A DNA stretch of 64,000 bases from Cephalopachus bancanus (GCA_027257055.1 JAPVLO010000044.1:5146001-5210000), one strand, 5' to 3'; shown: positions 45,882-57,948, counted from the stretch's first letter. Numbers and translations are program-made. Notes: a model not told the origin generated them from the sequence alone.

Positions 45882-46160
45882 TAGGCCGGTCTCAGTGGCT
45901 CAGCCTATAATCCCGTGCTTTGGGAGGCCGAGGTGAGTGGATTGCCTGAGCTCGCGGGTTCGAGACCCGCCTGGGCAACTTGGCGAGATCTCATCTCTAC
46001 TATAAATCAAAAAACTAGCCAGGTGTGGTTGCGCGCGCCTGTAGTTCCAGCCACTTGGAAGGCTGAGGCAGAAGGATCGCCGGAGACCAATAGGTCAAGG
46101 CTGCGGTGGCCGGGAGCGGCCACTGCACTCTGGTCTGGGTGACAGAGTGAGACTCCAACT
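45882..46160 (+). mobile_element. Alu SINE, full length, best-preserved of the group
   Basis: 'ggccggtctcagtggctcag', B box GGTTCGAGACC at 45957-45967, 'caacttggcgagatctcatc', 'cggtggccgggagcggccac', and a 3' end 'gagactccaact'. The tail has become a pentanucleotide repeat. The A-box region TGGCTCAGCCT is at 45896-45906. Confidence 0.96.
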
Positions 46161-46241
46161 AGAAAAGAAAAGAAGAGAAGAGAAGAGAAGAGAAGAGAAG
46201 AGAAGAGAAGAGAAGAGAAGAGAAGAGAAGAGAAGAGAAAG
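46161..46241. repeat. (AGAAG)n pentanucleotide repeat
   Basis: About 80 bases of near-perfect AGAAG units directly following the 3' end of the Alu, plainly derived from its A tail (AGAAAAGAAAAGAAG start). Confidence 0.97.
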
Positions 46242-46765
46242 AACCAGGATCATTCAGAAGTTATTGGATTCTAGTTGTAAGGCCATACCAATTCCTGGAA
46301 AATTTCAGAGTTCACCATGATCCATTGGTCAGAGTGTGGGTTTTTTGGAACAAGAGGAGGCCAAGTCAGAGTGTAAAAAATTTTCTGCCCATCTTTGAAA
46401 CCTTGGACTTTTTAAAAAGATTTCTACCAACAGGTTGCAATAATGGTTACATTAAACTGAAAGTTGACAATTCCAACTGATCATTTTGACCTCTTCTTGC
46501 CACTGGATAAACAACCGAAAAATGGTTGTGCTGGTTAGGTTATTGATTCTAATTTTGTAGAGGAGATGCTACATAACAGGAAGAAGGGATATTTCTGAAA
46601 CCAGAAGATCCCTGAAAGGAACTCCTGACCAACATCGCACTGTTAACAGTTATGGTGTGAATGTTAATTCAGGTACACAGGGAGGTTCCATGATCCTTTT
46701 CTAACCCCCTCAACAGTTACTAAGGAGTGTATACATGGCCTAAGGCTAACTGAAAGTGATCAGAA
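46242..46765. other. Unclassified, possibly decayed ERV-L/MaLR internal sequence
   Basis: 'actggataaacaaccgaaaa', 'cctgaaaggaactcctgacc' and 'ggagtgtatacatggcctaa' have a decayed coding feel and remind me of ERV-L-type internal sequence. I cannot confirm it. Confidence 0.25.
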
Positions 46766-46834
46766 AATCTCTCTCCTTCCCTTTCTCCCTCCCTCCCTCC
46801 CTCTCCCTCTCCCCCCTCTCCCCTCCCCACCCTT
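46766..46834. repeat. CT-rich simple sequence
   Basis: Polypyrimidine stretch 'ctctctccttccctttctcc…ccctctcccctccccaccc', with (CCCT)n units. Confidence 0.9.
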
Positions 46835-47985
46835 TAATAAAAGATCCTGAATGAAATAAATGGTTGGAACTCAATGGAGCTCAGTCATTCCAGCGGTGTT
46901 ATCCTGCAGAGAAAACCAGTAGTTGTCCACTACTATTCATGCTCCCATCTTCCATAGTAAGCAGAGCTTCACCAACATTGGACAACACATCTTGGACTAT
47001 GAAGAGAAAAAGAAATAAATTTGTTTGTTCTTACAGCCACTGAATTGGAGGGTCTCTGTCACAATCCTAATATACATTTTAATCGTCAATTAATTTCTGT
47101 CTCAGTTTCAGGTCTGGTATTCAGTCTTGCTCTCAGTTTCATGATCTCTATGTCCAATGCTGTAATTACAGTCTTAAATACCCTGGAGTAAATAAATACC
47201 ATAATCGTCTTCAGCTATTACATTAGCTAAAATAAAATTTGTTGATGGTTTCAATGTTCTGGGAGAAGGGATGTAAGGGATGGCTGACACCACTGGTTGC
47301 TGCTTAATCTGTTCTTCCCTTCTCCCATAATAATAGATCATTCACATGTAGTGGAACACATGACCATATAGCTTCTCTTGAAACAGGTATATGACTAAGT
47401 CTTGGCCAATGGAATATAAATAGAAGTGATTTGTGCAGCTTCCAGATTGTGCTCTCCATAGTCAGGGAAATGCCTTCATTTTACTCTGTCTGGAATACAA
47501 ATATTGTAGTGCATGATGTGCTGTACTAGTGTATCAGGGCAGCACAGCTGAGACAGCAGAAAAAATAATAGAAACAGCCTGACTTCACAAACTTCTGCCG
47601 TCACAGAGAGAGAAAAACTTCTATTGTATTTAAGACACTTTGAGAAGGTGGGGAGGGTATCTCATTAGAACAGCCAAACCAATGTCCTAACCGATACACA
47701 CATGTGTTCTCAAAGTAAAATTGAAATGTGGAAAGGGAAAGTCAAACATGTGCATTAGGTATCAAGAGAAGGGCTCTGGCTTAATCAGAGCCATTAACTT
47801 GCTAGGTGACTTGGGCAAATCCATTCCCTTCTCTTTATCTCAACATTTCCATTTGCAGATGCAGCCCCTGCCAACCTGAACAGCCAAGACTTAGACAAGA
47901 ACATACCATACCAAACAGAAAAACAAAAAAGATTGCAGCAGCAAAATCAAGCCCTGCCAGAGGTGAATAAATCCTTGGAAAATAT
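46835..47985. other. Mostly unclassified, with a MaLR/MLT-like segment at 47340-47700
   Basis: 47340-47700 has 'gtcttggccaatggaatata', 'aagtgatttgtgcagcttcc' and 'aaacttctattgtatttaag', typical of an old LTR-like mammalian repeat, strongly diverged. The rest shows nothing recognisable. Confidence 0.4.
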
Positions 47986-48704
47986 CCATGCAAACTAAAA
48001 CTACATCTAGTAAGGATGGCTATAATTAATAAGTCAAAAAAACAACAGATGCTGGCAGTGGTGCAGAGAAGGGAACACTTCTACACTGCTGGTAGGAGTG
48101 CAAGCTAGTTCAACTCCTATCGAAAGCAGTGTGGTGATTCTTAACAGAACTAAAATTGACTTTCCATGTGATCCAGCAAGCCCTCTTCTGGGAATACACA
48201 TGGAGGAGCATAAATCATTCCACAAAAAAGATACCTGCACACGCATGTTTATTGCTATTCACAATAACAAAAACATGGAACCAATCCTACTGCCCATCAA
48301 AAGTGAACTGGATAAAGAAAACATGGTACATATACCCGATGGAGTATTATGCAGCCATAAAGAAAATCAAAATCATGGACTTTGCAGCAAATTGGATGGA
48401 GTTGGAGACTATCATACCAAGTGATTTATCACAGAAACAAAGAACTGAATATCACATGTTCTCACTTATAAGTGGGCCCTAAATAATAGTCACAGTAGCA
48501 CAGGGAAGGGATCAGCTGTTGCTGGGCACTGCTAGGAGAGGGTGGGGCCCATGTGACAACATAAAGGATACTGGTCTACTACCAGGGGGAGTGAGGGAGT
48601 GAGGGCCAGTGGGAAACCCAACGTTCTCCTGCATGCAGCATCCTTATGTAGTTATTCCTCACTTGTACCCTATGTCTCTATAATAAAATTAAAAATTAAA
48701 AAAA
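47986..48704 (+). mobile_element. L1 3' fragment, younger type
   Basis: 5'-truncated end of ORF2 plus 3'UTR: 'atgctggcagtggtgcagag', 'tctactactaccaggg'-like 3'UTR, 'tgttctcacttataagtggg'. Ends 'aataaaattaaaaattaaaa' at about 48700. Two overlapping 108-codon frames (48098-48424, 48156-48482) are ORF2 C-terminus in shifted frames, hence a frameshift. Inserted into an older L1 whose 3' remainder follows. Confidence 0.85.
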
Positions 48705-49235
48705 GACAGAAGATAGCAAGTGTTGGCAAAGGTATAAATAAAAGAGAATGCTTGCAAACTGTTGGTGTGAATGTAAATCAGTGCAGTCATTGTAGAAAAC
48801 AGAATGGAGATTTCTCAAAAAACTAAAAATAGATCTACTATATAATTTATTAATCCCTAGTGGGTATATATCCCCCCAAATAAACAGAAATCAATATGCC
48901 AAAGAGACAACTGTACTTTCATATTTATTGTGGCACTATTTATATTAGCCAAGATATGCAATCATGTCAATCATGTTAATTGAAATAAGGAAAACACAGA
49001 AAGGCAAATACCTCACGATCTCATTGATTCATGGAATCTAAACAAGTTGATCTCATTGAAGCAGAGAGTAAAATAGTGGCACCAGAGATCAGAGTTTTTT
49101 AGAGAGAGAGGGGTCGAGGAGATACCTTTTAAAGGATGCATCCTAGTGACTATAGTTGATGATTTTTTTGTAAGTTTGAAAATACTAAGTCCATTTTAAA
49201 TATCCCTTACCACAAAAATGAAAATTACTGATGTA
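48705..49235 (+). mobile_element. Old L1 3' fragment
   Basis: 'gcaaactgttggtgtgaatg', 'cagaatggagatttctcaaa', 'gtgggtatatatccccccaa', 'gaaaacacagaaaggcaaat', 'gtggcaccagagatcagag'. More diverged than the L1 fragment just before it. Confidence 0.75.
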
Positions 49236-50390
49236 AAGCATATGTTAATTAACTAGAACTAAACATTAGACAATGTATATATAATTTAAAATATCATACT
49301 TTATATGATAAATACATTTAATTGAGTCTGTTAATTTAAAAAATTGTTTTAAATTCCTGGAAAGACAACAATGCTCCTTTTTAAAATAAAATACCTGTTA
49401 TAGGTCCAACTCCATTTATTTATTTAATTATTTATCTAGCCTTGATGCTATTCTCCAAGACATTTGTGTTTTTTAATAAATCTTACACATTCTGTGCCAA
49501 AATTCCATCTGCCTCCTCCTGCTGAGAAGTCATAATGTCATGTTTATGACACCAGGCTCTGTTTCCATGGGGATGATTGTGTCAATGTAATTCCAGCATT
49601 ATGACTTCCGGGTATGTTTGAGAAGATGGGCAAAAGCAATGAAAAATCTTCAAGCATACACATTTGTTGTTATTCTGATAACCCACAGCTATAGAAATGA
49701 TGATGCTGAAAATAGAGCATAGGAACCAGACAGATGCCCACGAAAGGCTTAGATCATTTTTTTTCTGATTGCTGAAAAGGACACTTAACCTCTAAGCCCT
49801 TTCCTTCTTAAAGTTTTTAGTCTGCTTCATTTTTAATTTTTTGTTTGAGTTTGTAATGCAACATAATTTGCATTAGGCGACTGTAAGGCTTTTATCTGCT
49901 CATTGCCTAAATCTTTCATCTGAGTGGAGACTACATTAAGCTCATCCTGAATAATGGCTTCTATTATTTAAATCCATTATTCAAATTCAATTTTTCTAAG
50001 AAACTGTCACTCCTACTCCATCTGCAAATATGGAAACTTAAGTCTAGAGGTCTCTCCTAAAATGTTCCACATGGGGGAAAAATGTCATTCACTTAAATGC
50101 ATGCTTTGAGCATTGCACATTCTATAAGAAAGCAATTTTAAACAGCTTATTTCTTTTTAATATCAAAATTGAGATTTTTTTTAAAATGCTGATTATAAAA
50201 GTAATTCATGTTTACCTGTGAAAAAAGAAAATCAAACACTGAAGAATCCAAAGTAGAAAGTTTCTTACCCAAAATTCTACCCAAAATTGCTATGCCACAC
50301 AGAAGCATCATTTTATTTCTATATTTTTCTAAATGTTTAAATATAAAGAAGCATGAATATTTACATAAATTGAATCATATGATACTGTAG
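49236..50390. other. Apparently unique AT-rich sequence
   Basis: No repeat family recognised. 49850-50040 contains ATTTGCAT (octamer complement) and TAAT/ATTA words in well-kept sequence and might be a conserved non-coding element (see findings). The 60-codon frame at 50208-50390 has no domain. Confidence 0.35.
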
Positions 50391-50640
50391 CGGATTGAAT
50401 TTTCCAAAGTTGGCTACAACAATATCCCTCTTTCTGCAAGCTTTTCTGCAAGTTCTTTGCCACTCTGTCATTAAGAAATGTTATGCCTTCATCATCGTGA
50501 TTCTCAGCAGGCCTTTGGATTGCTTTAAGCAATAGAGTATAGCTGACATAATATTACACTAATTCTGCTCATAGGCCTTAAATAGCCAGGCAACTTCTAT
50601 TTCCTGCTTGAAAGCCAGACACCATGAGAAACAGGATGAC
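50391..50640. mobile_element. MaLR/MLT-like LTR fragment, diverged
   Basis: 'gcggattgaattttccaaag', 'ctgcttgaaagccagacacc' and similar phrases suggest an old MaLR-type LTR. Orientation and limits uncertain. Confidence 0.35.
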
Positions 50641-50644
50641 CCTA

Positions 50645-51150
50645 AGACCACCATGCTATGAGGAAGCCTAAGAAAGACTAAAAGATGAGCTTCTTTGTTG
50701 AGGGGAAAAGAAACCAAGTGTACCAAGGCACCAGACACACTATTTCGCAGTGGGCAGATCTATACACTCCTATCTCCAAGTCCATGGAAACTGAGAGACC
50801 AAAGAAAGAGGCTGACATATCCAATTTCTTAGAAAGGAACAATTTAGTAAGGACTTTTGAAGAGAAGTCATGTCTTGGGCAGCAGCAACACAAGATGGTG
50901 GATCTCCACATCATAACTGCTTCCCAGACCCAGGACTTATATACTATAGAGAAAGGGAGACTCAGAAGGGGTGTGTAGGACAATTGAAGTATGATAACAT
51001 CAAGGCTGTTTGACCTAAGAGCAGGATTTATGATAAGTACTTGCTCTTACACAAAGCATAATAGATCAATGGAAAATCATAGAGGCTTTTCCCGAACTGG
51101 GGTTGATCAGAAGTCAATGTGGCAGATCTGAGTTGCTTCAGTCTGCACAT
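50645..51150 (-). mobile_element. Probable reversed ERV LTR
   Basis: 'cagcagcaacacaagatggt', 'gacccaggacttatatacta' and 'cccgaactggggttgatcag' look like an ERV1-type LTR read backward. The paired frames 50678-50983 (−) and 50685-50978 (+) share the same bases and are not genes. No target duplication found. Confidence 0.4.
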
Positions 51151-51999
51151 ATACTTTTCATAAGCAGATTTGTTGGCTGGTTGGTATGGTACTTGACTCT
51201 ACTCCTACCTACACATATTTAAACACACACAACATGTGAGACATGTAAGTGAAGAAATTATCTTGGAAGTAGATATTTCTGTCCCAGCTGACTATAAGAC
51301 AAAACCCTTCTAGAGTTCTGACCCTATCAAACCAGAAGCAGATTAAAGTAGATAAGTTTTGGCAGTGTTTTTGACATTAACAATAAATAACCAAAATACA
51401 TCCTTTGAATACTATTATGTTCAAACAAATTGAGTCCACCTCATCTCTTTTAGTGACTCTCACAGTATTCTAATATATGCAATTTTCATATTAACTCATC
51501 CCCAGTAGATATACTTTTAGACTATTTTTCTTTTATTATGCTCCATTGAACATTTGTTTACATTTGTGTATGCACCTGTCTGATGGCTTTCAAGGGTGAA
51601 TTCGTGTAAGTCATATTATGAGTCCAAAAGAGAATTCAAATATTACATTTTTATATCTTCAGCCTGATTATATTTCAAAAATATACAAATTTATTCTCAC
51701 ACCAGAAGTATATAAGAGTTTCTAAAAAAAAAGTTTCTCACATACTTTCATCATCACTGGTTTTTATAATCTCAGTCAATCTGCTGAGATATATATATAT
51801 AGTTTCTTTTTAATTGTTCATTTCTTATATTTGGTAAGTTGTTTATTTATACAGTATAAACCATTTCAAAATCATTTTAAAGCTTAATTTCTTTAAATAA
51901 TTTTTATAAATGTATATGCAGTATACATATTGTACAATAGCATATGTAGTATATATTACTGCCATTCACCAGTATTTCCATTCCTCCTCCCCTTCCAGA
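51151..51999. other. AT-rich, probably very old L1
   Basis: Sequence such as 'gattatatttcaaaaatata' and 'catcatcactggtttttata' hints at a decayed minus-strand L1 3' region. 51165-51250 resembles 52405-52500 ('acacacacaacatg' blocks). A short (AT)n lies at 51791-51802. Confidence 0.3.
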
Positions 52000-52375
52000 G
52001 GAGCACAGGAAGAACAGATTTCCTTGACTTTTTGAACTTATATATATGACCTTGTGCCTTAATTTGGGGAAAAATAGGAAAAAGGTAAAATGACATGCAT
52101 CGATTCCAGAAGAAAATCTTTAATTGCTGGTGCATAATCCTCTGTGCTTTCTCTTCCCCTGATGCAGCAATAATGAAAACACGTGTTGATGGGAAGATAC
52201 CATGAGACCTAAATACTCTGGAAAACTAGTCAGCCATTGAGAAAATTGCTCTGGAGAGTCTTCCAGACACTCAGACTCAGCGTGAGCAAGAAATAAATGT
52301 TTTTTATGTTAATGCATTGTGATGTTAGATTGTTTATAAGTGAAAAATGACTTAACCAATCCTGACTGATACAGT
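52000..52375 (+). mobile_element. MaLR/MLT-like LTR fragment
   Basis: The 3' part has 'cactcagactcagcgtgagc', 'aagaaataaatgttttttat' (AATAAA) and 'ataagtgaaaaatgactta', in the order of an old MaLR LTR 3' end. Diverged. Confidence 0.4.
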
Positions 52376-52529
52376 ACACAAATGATCATAGACATGTTTT
52401 TCAAATCTGAACTGATTGGATGGTTGTTTGCTTGCTTGTTTGCTTGATTCTACCCTTATCTACATATATATCTACACACACAACATGGGTCATCTTGACA
52501 GAAGTGTTTAAAAAAATGATTCGTGTCTT

Positions 52530-53290
52530 TCCGCAGTTCTCCTTCACACTCACTATACAAACACACACATAAATGTATATATATAAAATAGTATTTTAGT
52601 TTTTGTTTTACAAAAAGGCAGACTATTTAATACCCATTTCTGCATCTTGCATTTCTTACTTAGTAAGTGGTAGAATAAAGTCGCCTGTTATAGCCCTAAT
52701 TCACTCATTTTACTGATTGCTCAATAGAATGTATAAGCATGCAATAGAATTTATTCAACCAGTATTCCCCCACTATGAAAATTCACTTTGATCTAGTTTT
52801 GTGACATCAAAAACAATCCTGCAATAAACATTTTAGTGCACTAATACATCCATTAATATGTCTGCTTTTATTTCTATTGGCATTCTCTGGAAAGGCCTGG
52901 TAAGGTTAAATGGTACATGTGCTTTTATTTTTCATAGATGCTGCAGGATTACTTTAGCCAAAGGTGATGACACTACATATTTCCACCAGGAATATGAGAG
53001 TATTATATTCTTTAAATTCCTACAAGCATTAAGTATTGTAGCTTTTTCCAGGGGTTATAAACTGAAATCCCAATGCTCTTTAAATTTGCATTCTCTGGCT
53101 ACCAGTGAATTTAAGAATCTTTTTATACATCTGTGGCCATTTAAATGTGCTCCTCTGTGACTGTTTCTTAGCTTGTTTGTCAACAATGTTGTGTTTTTCT
53201 TGTTGGTTTGGAGAAGCACTTTGAATAATATGGACAACTTACCCGTCTGTCATTTGCATTGTACTATTTTTTCTTGATCTATTTGTCCAT
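52530..53290 (-). mobile_element. Very old L1 fragment (ORF2/3'UTR)
   Basis: 'aaaacaatcctgcaataaac', 'ttaaatttgcattctctggc', 'tacatctgtggccatttaaa' are ordered remains of an L1 minus-strand 3' region. The 100-codon + frame at 52858-53160 is antisense to this and not a gene. Confidence 0.55.
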
Positions 53291-53344
53291 TGATTTTCAT
53301 TACTTCTTTAGCCACACAAAGGTCATTAGCATTTCTTTTTTTTA

Positions 53345-53512
53345 ATCCTTTTTTTTTTTTGAGACAGGGTCTCGCTCTGTCACCTAGGCTGGAGTTCAGT
53401 GGTATAATCATAGCTCACTATAGCTCTGAGCTCCTGGGCTCAAGCTACCCTCCTGTCTTAGCCTCCCAAGTACCTGGAATTATAGGTACAAGCTACAGTG
53501 ACAACCATGATC
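53345..53512 (-). mobile_element. AluJ-like SINE, truncated
   Basis: 'gagacagggtctcgctctgt', 'cacctaggctggagttcagt', 'agctcctgggctcaagctac', 'ttagcctcccaagtacctgg'. The right arm only, old type. Flanks share 'catttctttt'. Confidence 0.88.
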
Positions 53513-53639
53513 ATTTCTTTCATAACATCTAAGTTTCTTGACTTATTTAAAAAGCTCTCTCTGACCCCTAAGTTCCACGATTTTCTGGGGTTTTTTTGTT
53601 TTGTTTTGTCTTTTACACTTGAGCACTTTAGTTAAGAGA

Positions 53640-53950
53640 AACTTACTTTTTAAAAACAAAAATTTAAGATGTTTATATAAAATAAAATGCACCCGCACAT
53701 ATTTTAAGTGTATGATAAATTGTGATAGTTGTATAAGATCAAGTAATCATAATCAAGATATAAAACAATTCCATCACCATAAAATGTTTTCTTATGCCCC
53801 CTTGCAGCCTCCACCCACAGTCTCGGCAATCACAGGTGTGTTTTCTGTTGTTATAACTTTGCCTTTTATCTAGAATTTTGTACAAATGGAATCATATACA
53901 GACCTCTATGTTTGACTTCTATAATAGCATAAGCTTTTGACTTTAATCCA
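53640..53950 (-). mobile_element. Old L1 3' fragment
   Basis: 'ataaaataaaatgcacccgc', 'acaattccatcaccataaaa', 'gtacaaatggaatcatatac' are the complement-side hallmarks of L1M 3' regions. Confidence 0.6.
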
Positions 53951-53954
53951 TATG

Positions 53955-54603
53955 TTTTTTTTCTTTGTAAACAATAGAGTTTTATAAAAATATAAAGTTT
54001 TGTACCTTTAAAGCTATCATTCCAAAAAAGACACTTATTCAATGAAACAAAACATCTTAAAATATTTTAACAATATACAAATACATTTACAACATAATCC
54101 GATTACGATTCCAAACTTCATAGTGCCTACAACAGACTTTACAGAAGTCTACAATAATTTGTAGATTAGTTTACTGTTAAATATGTAGCTTTAAGAAATA
54201 CTACAAATTCATGATTTACAATATTCCCATTATAGCAAAAAAAAAATAGATTCATAAACTGTCATTTAGGCAATTATTATGCCAAGTATTTAAATGTTAT
54301 TCTCATTATGACATAAGAATAATGCTTTTTTTAGTGATACAAGAAAGATTTTTATTAGTCCAAGGACCAAGAGCTTCCAGGAAGTTCCAAAGTGAAATGT
54401 GGCTATCTTTTCCATAAAATAAATAGAACAGCAGCAATCTCTGGATATCCTTTAAACATAAACTCTGAAGACTCCACTTCTATTAAATGAGCCTTAAGTA
54501 AATGACTTCTAGCAAACAAAAATAAACAAAAATTTTAGAAACTGCTTAACACCACTGACCCGAATTTGGTTTTTACTTGCTTTTGCGTATCTCTAAATTT
54601 CTT
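53955..54603 (-). pseudogene. 3'UTR-like block in antisense, possible truncated processed gene copy
   Basis: On the minus strand the block ends in an A run (plus-strand T run at 53955-53963) after 'actctattgtttacaaag', and is AT-rich with ordinary 3'UTR texture, including an AATAAA-like 'ctaataaaaatctttcttg' upstream. It interrupts an old L1. No coding stretch or target duplication could be found, and I do not recognise the transcript. Its far limit may simply be the polyT of the L1 at 54605. Confidence 0.25.
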
Positions 54604-54832
54604 TCTTTTTTTTTTTTAAATCAATATTTTTTATTATGATATTGTGAGGTACAGTTAAGGATTAGGTATACAAATATGCTTCATTCAGGTACCCTTGTTG
54701 ATAAGAGGTGTCTCCCCGTCCCCAGACAGATATTTACTACCGTTAATCCCATCTCCCTTCCCCTACCTCCACATAGTTTCCCACCACTGTCAGTCATTTT
54801 CTTACAGTATTACGTTGGATGTTCAAGGTCCA

Positions 54833-57800
54833 CTATATGAGTGAGAACATGTGATACTCAGATCTTTGTTTCTGTGAGGGGTCACACAGTATTATAGACT
54901 CTAGTTCCATCCAGGTTGCTGCGAAATTCATGATATTGTTCTTTTTTATGGCTGCATAGTATTCCATCATGTATATGTACCACTTTTTTAAATCCAGTCC
55001 TCTTTTGATGGGCAGCATGGTTGCTTCCAGGTTCTTGCTATTGTGAACAATGCTATGATAAACATACATGTGCAGGTATCTTTTCTATAGAGTGATTTGA
55101 GTTCTTCAGAGTATATTCCCAATAGGGGGACTGCAGGGTCATATGGGAGGTCAATATTTAGAGCTTTTAGGAATCGCCATACTGTTTTCCACAAAGGTTG
55201 CACTAATTTGCACTCCCAACAGTGTAGAAGTGTTCCTTTTCGCCACACCCTCTCCAGCAACTGTTATTTTTTGAGTTATTGATAATTGCCATTCTGGCTG
55301 GAGTTAGGTGGTATCTCAGTGTGGTTTTGATTTGCATCTCCCTGATGATTAGTGAGGTTGAACATTTCTTCATGTGTCTGTTGGCTGCTCCGATGTCTTC
55401 CTTTGAGAAGTGTCTGTTCATATCTTTTGCCCATTTTATAATGGGGTTGTTTGTTTATTTCTTTTCAGCATGTTTGAGTTCCTTGAAGATCCAAGATGTT
55501 AAGCCTTTGTCAGACCTGGAGTTGGCAAATACTTTTTCCCAGTCTGTAGGCTGTCTCCCTGCTCTCTGATGGTTTCTTTGGCTTTGCAGAAGCTTGTCAG
55601 TTTAATGAGGTCCCACTTGTCTATCTTATCTCTTATGGCCTGTGGGTTTCAGGTTTTGTTCAAGAATTGGATGCCAGCTCCAATTTCCATGAGGGCATGT
55701 CCTTCATTTTCTAAGGTTCTTATGGTTTGAGATTTTACATTTAGTTCTCTGATCCATTTAGAGTTAATTTTTGTATATGGGGATAGATAGGGGTCCTGTT
55801 TCAATCTTCTGCATGTGGTCAGCCAGTTTTCCCAGCACCATTTACTGAATAGGTTCTCCTCTCCCCAGTGGTAGGTGGTAGAGACTTTGTTGAAGATGAG
55901 TTGGTTGAGAAATTGAGGATTTGCTTCTGGAACCTCAATTCTATTCCATCGGTCTATATGCCTGTTCCTGTACCAGTATCAAGCTGCTTTGATGATTGTA
56001 GCTTTATAGTAAAGTTTGAAGCCTGGTAATGTGATACCACCTGCTTTGTTTTTTTTTGCTGAGGATTGTTCTGGCTACGCTTGGTCATTTGTGTTTCCAT
56101 ATGAATTCCTGTGTTGTTTTTTCTAGGTCTGAGAAGAATGTTGCTGGTAATTTGATGGGTATTGCATTAAATCTGTAGATTGTCTTAGGTAAGATGTACA
56201 TCTTCACAATGTTGATTCTTCCAATCCATGAGCATGGGATATTTTTCCACTTGTTTGTGTCATCTATGATTTATTTGAACAGTGTTTTGTAGTTTTTTCA
56301 TTGTAAAAGTCTTTCACGTTTCAAGTTAGGAAGATGCCAAGGTATTTCATTTTTTTTGTGGCTATTGTGAATGGAATTGTGGCTTTTATTTGGGTTTCTG
56401 TTTGTTTATTACTGGTGTAAAGAAAGGTGGTTGGCTTTTACACATTTATTTTATATCGTGAGACTTTGCCAAAGTCCTTTATCAGTGTAAGGAGGTTTTT
56501 GACAGATTCTCTTGGGTTTTCAAGGTACACGATCATGTCATCTGCAAAGAGAGATAGCTTGACTTCCTCTTTTCCTATTTGGGGACCCCTGATCGCCTTC
56601 TCTTCTCTGATTGCTTGAGCCAGGACTTCCAATATTATATTGGACAGGAGGGATGAGAGTGGGCATCTTTTTCTTGTTCCAGTTTTCAGGGGAAATGGTT
56701 TCAGTTTTTGTCCATTTAGGAGAATGCTGGCTGTGGGTTTCTCATAGATGGCTTTTACTATTTTGAGGTATGTTCCCTGTATGCCTAGATGTTCAAGGGT
56801 TTTTATCAAGAAGGGTGCTGGATTTTATCAAAAGCTTTTTCTGCATCTAATGATATAATCATGTGGTTTTTGTTTTGACATCTGTTGATGTATTTAATTA
56901 CATTTATTGTTTTATGAATGTTGAACCAGACTTGCATCCCAGGGATGAAGCCTCCTTGGTCATGATGGATGATTTTTGAGATGTGTTGTTGAATCCAGTT
57001 CACTAGGATCTTGTTGAGAATTTGAGCATCTATGTTCATCAAAGATATTGGCCTGTAATTCTCTTTCTTTGTTGGGTCTTTACCTGGCTTGGGTATCAAT
57101 GTGATGTTAGCTTCATAAAATGATTTGGGGAGAATTGCATCTTCTCAATTGCCTGGAATACCTTCAGTAGGATTGGTATAAGTTCCTCCTTAAATGTCTT
57201 ATAGAATTCTGCTGGAAAGCCATCTGGCCAGAGCTTTTTTTGTAGGTAGTTTTTTTATGACATAGTCAATTTCCTTGATTGTTATTGGTCTATTGAGGGT
57301 CTCAATTTCTTCTTGTTTCAACCTAGGCAGATTGTGTGATGACAGAAAGTCCTCCATTTCCTTAAGGTTTTCAAGTTTGTTTCCATACGTGTACACAGTA
57401 ATCTCTAATGATCTTTTGTATTTCCTCAAGATCAGATGTGACTTCATCTTTTGTGTTTCTGATTATGTTTATTTAGACTTTTTCTTGGTCAGCCTAGCTA
57501 GGATATCATCAACCTTGTTTATCCTTTTGAAGAACCAGCTTTTTGTTTCATTGATTTTTTGTATTATCTTTTTGTCTTCTATGTCCCAGATTTGGGCTTT
57601 TATTTTGGTGATCTGGATTCCTCTGCTGAAATTAGGGTTTTTGTGGTCTTGCCTTTCCAGTTTCCTTAGGTGGCTTATTAGGCTGTTAATTTGTGATACT
57701 TCCATTTTCTTCATGTGCTTTTGTACGGATATAAATTCTCCACTTACTACAGCTTTCATGGTATCCCAGAGATTTTGGTAAGATGTTTCTTCATTTTCAT

Positions 57801-57948
57801 TTGTTTCCAGGTATCTTTTAATCTCTGTTTTTATTTCATCATTGACCCACAAGTTGTTTAGCATCATGCTGTTTTGTGACCATGTCTTTGTGGGTTTTGG
57901 GGGGACCTTGTTGTTGTTAACATTTATTTTTATTCCACTGTGGTCCAA
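54833..57948 (-). pseudogene. L1 ORF2 (endonuclease/reverse transcriptase), broken
   Basis: Consecutive frames on the minus strand give L1 ORF2 in order. 57469-57948 (159 codons) is the segment between endonuclease and RT, with TYQNLWDTMKAV-like 'SYQNLWDTMKAVVSGEF'. 57199-57447 has [15 protein letters not shown]. 56806-57099 has the RT start with [12 protein letters not shown] (catalytic Asp, motif A). 56438-56809 has [12 protein letters not shown] (FADD codons at 56537-56548, motif C). 54833-55069 and 54988-55260 are the C-terminus. Frame changes occur near 57230 (an A run) and 56810. The usually conserved QGCPLSP site reads KRCPLSS. The endonuclease lies further upstream, to about 58600, without a long open frame. 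Confidence 0.88.

Noticed and set aside
45896..45967. tRNA gene suggested by A and B box motifs
   Set aside because: The boxes are those of an Alu; the surrounding sequence does not fold as a tRNA.
57275..57781. 168-codon plus-strand frame
   Set aside because: Antisense shadow of L1 ORF2 on the minus strand.
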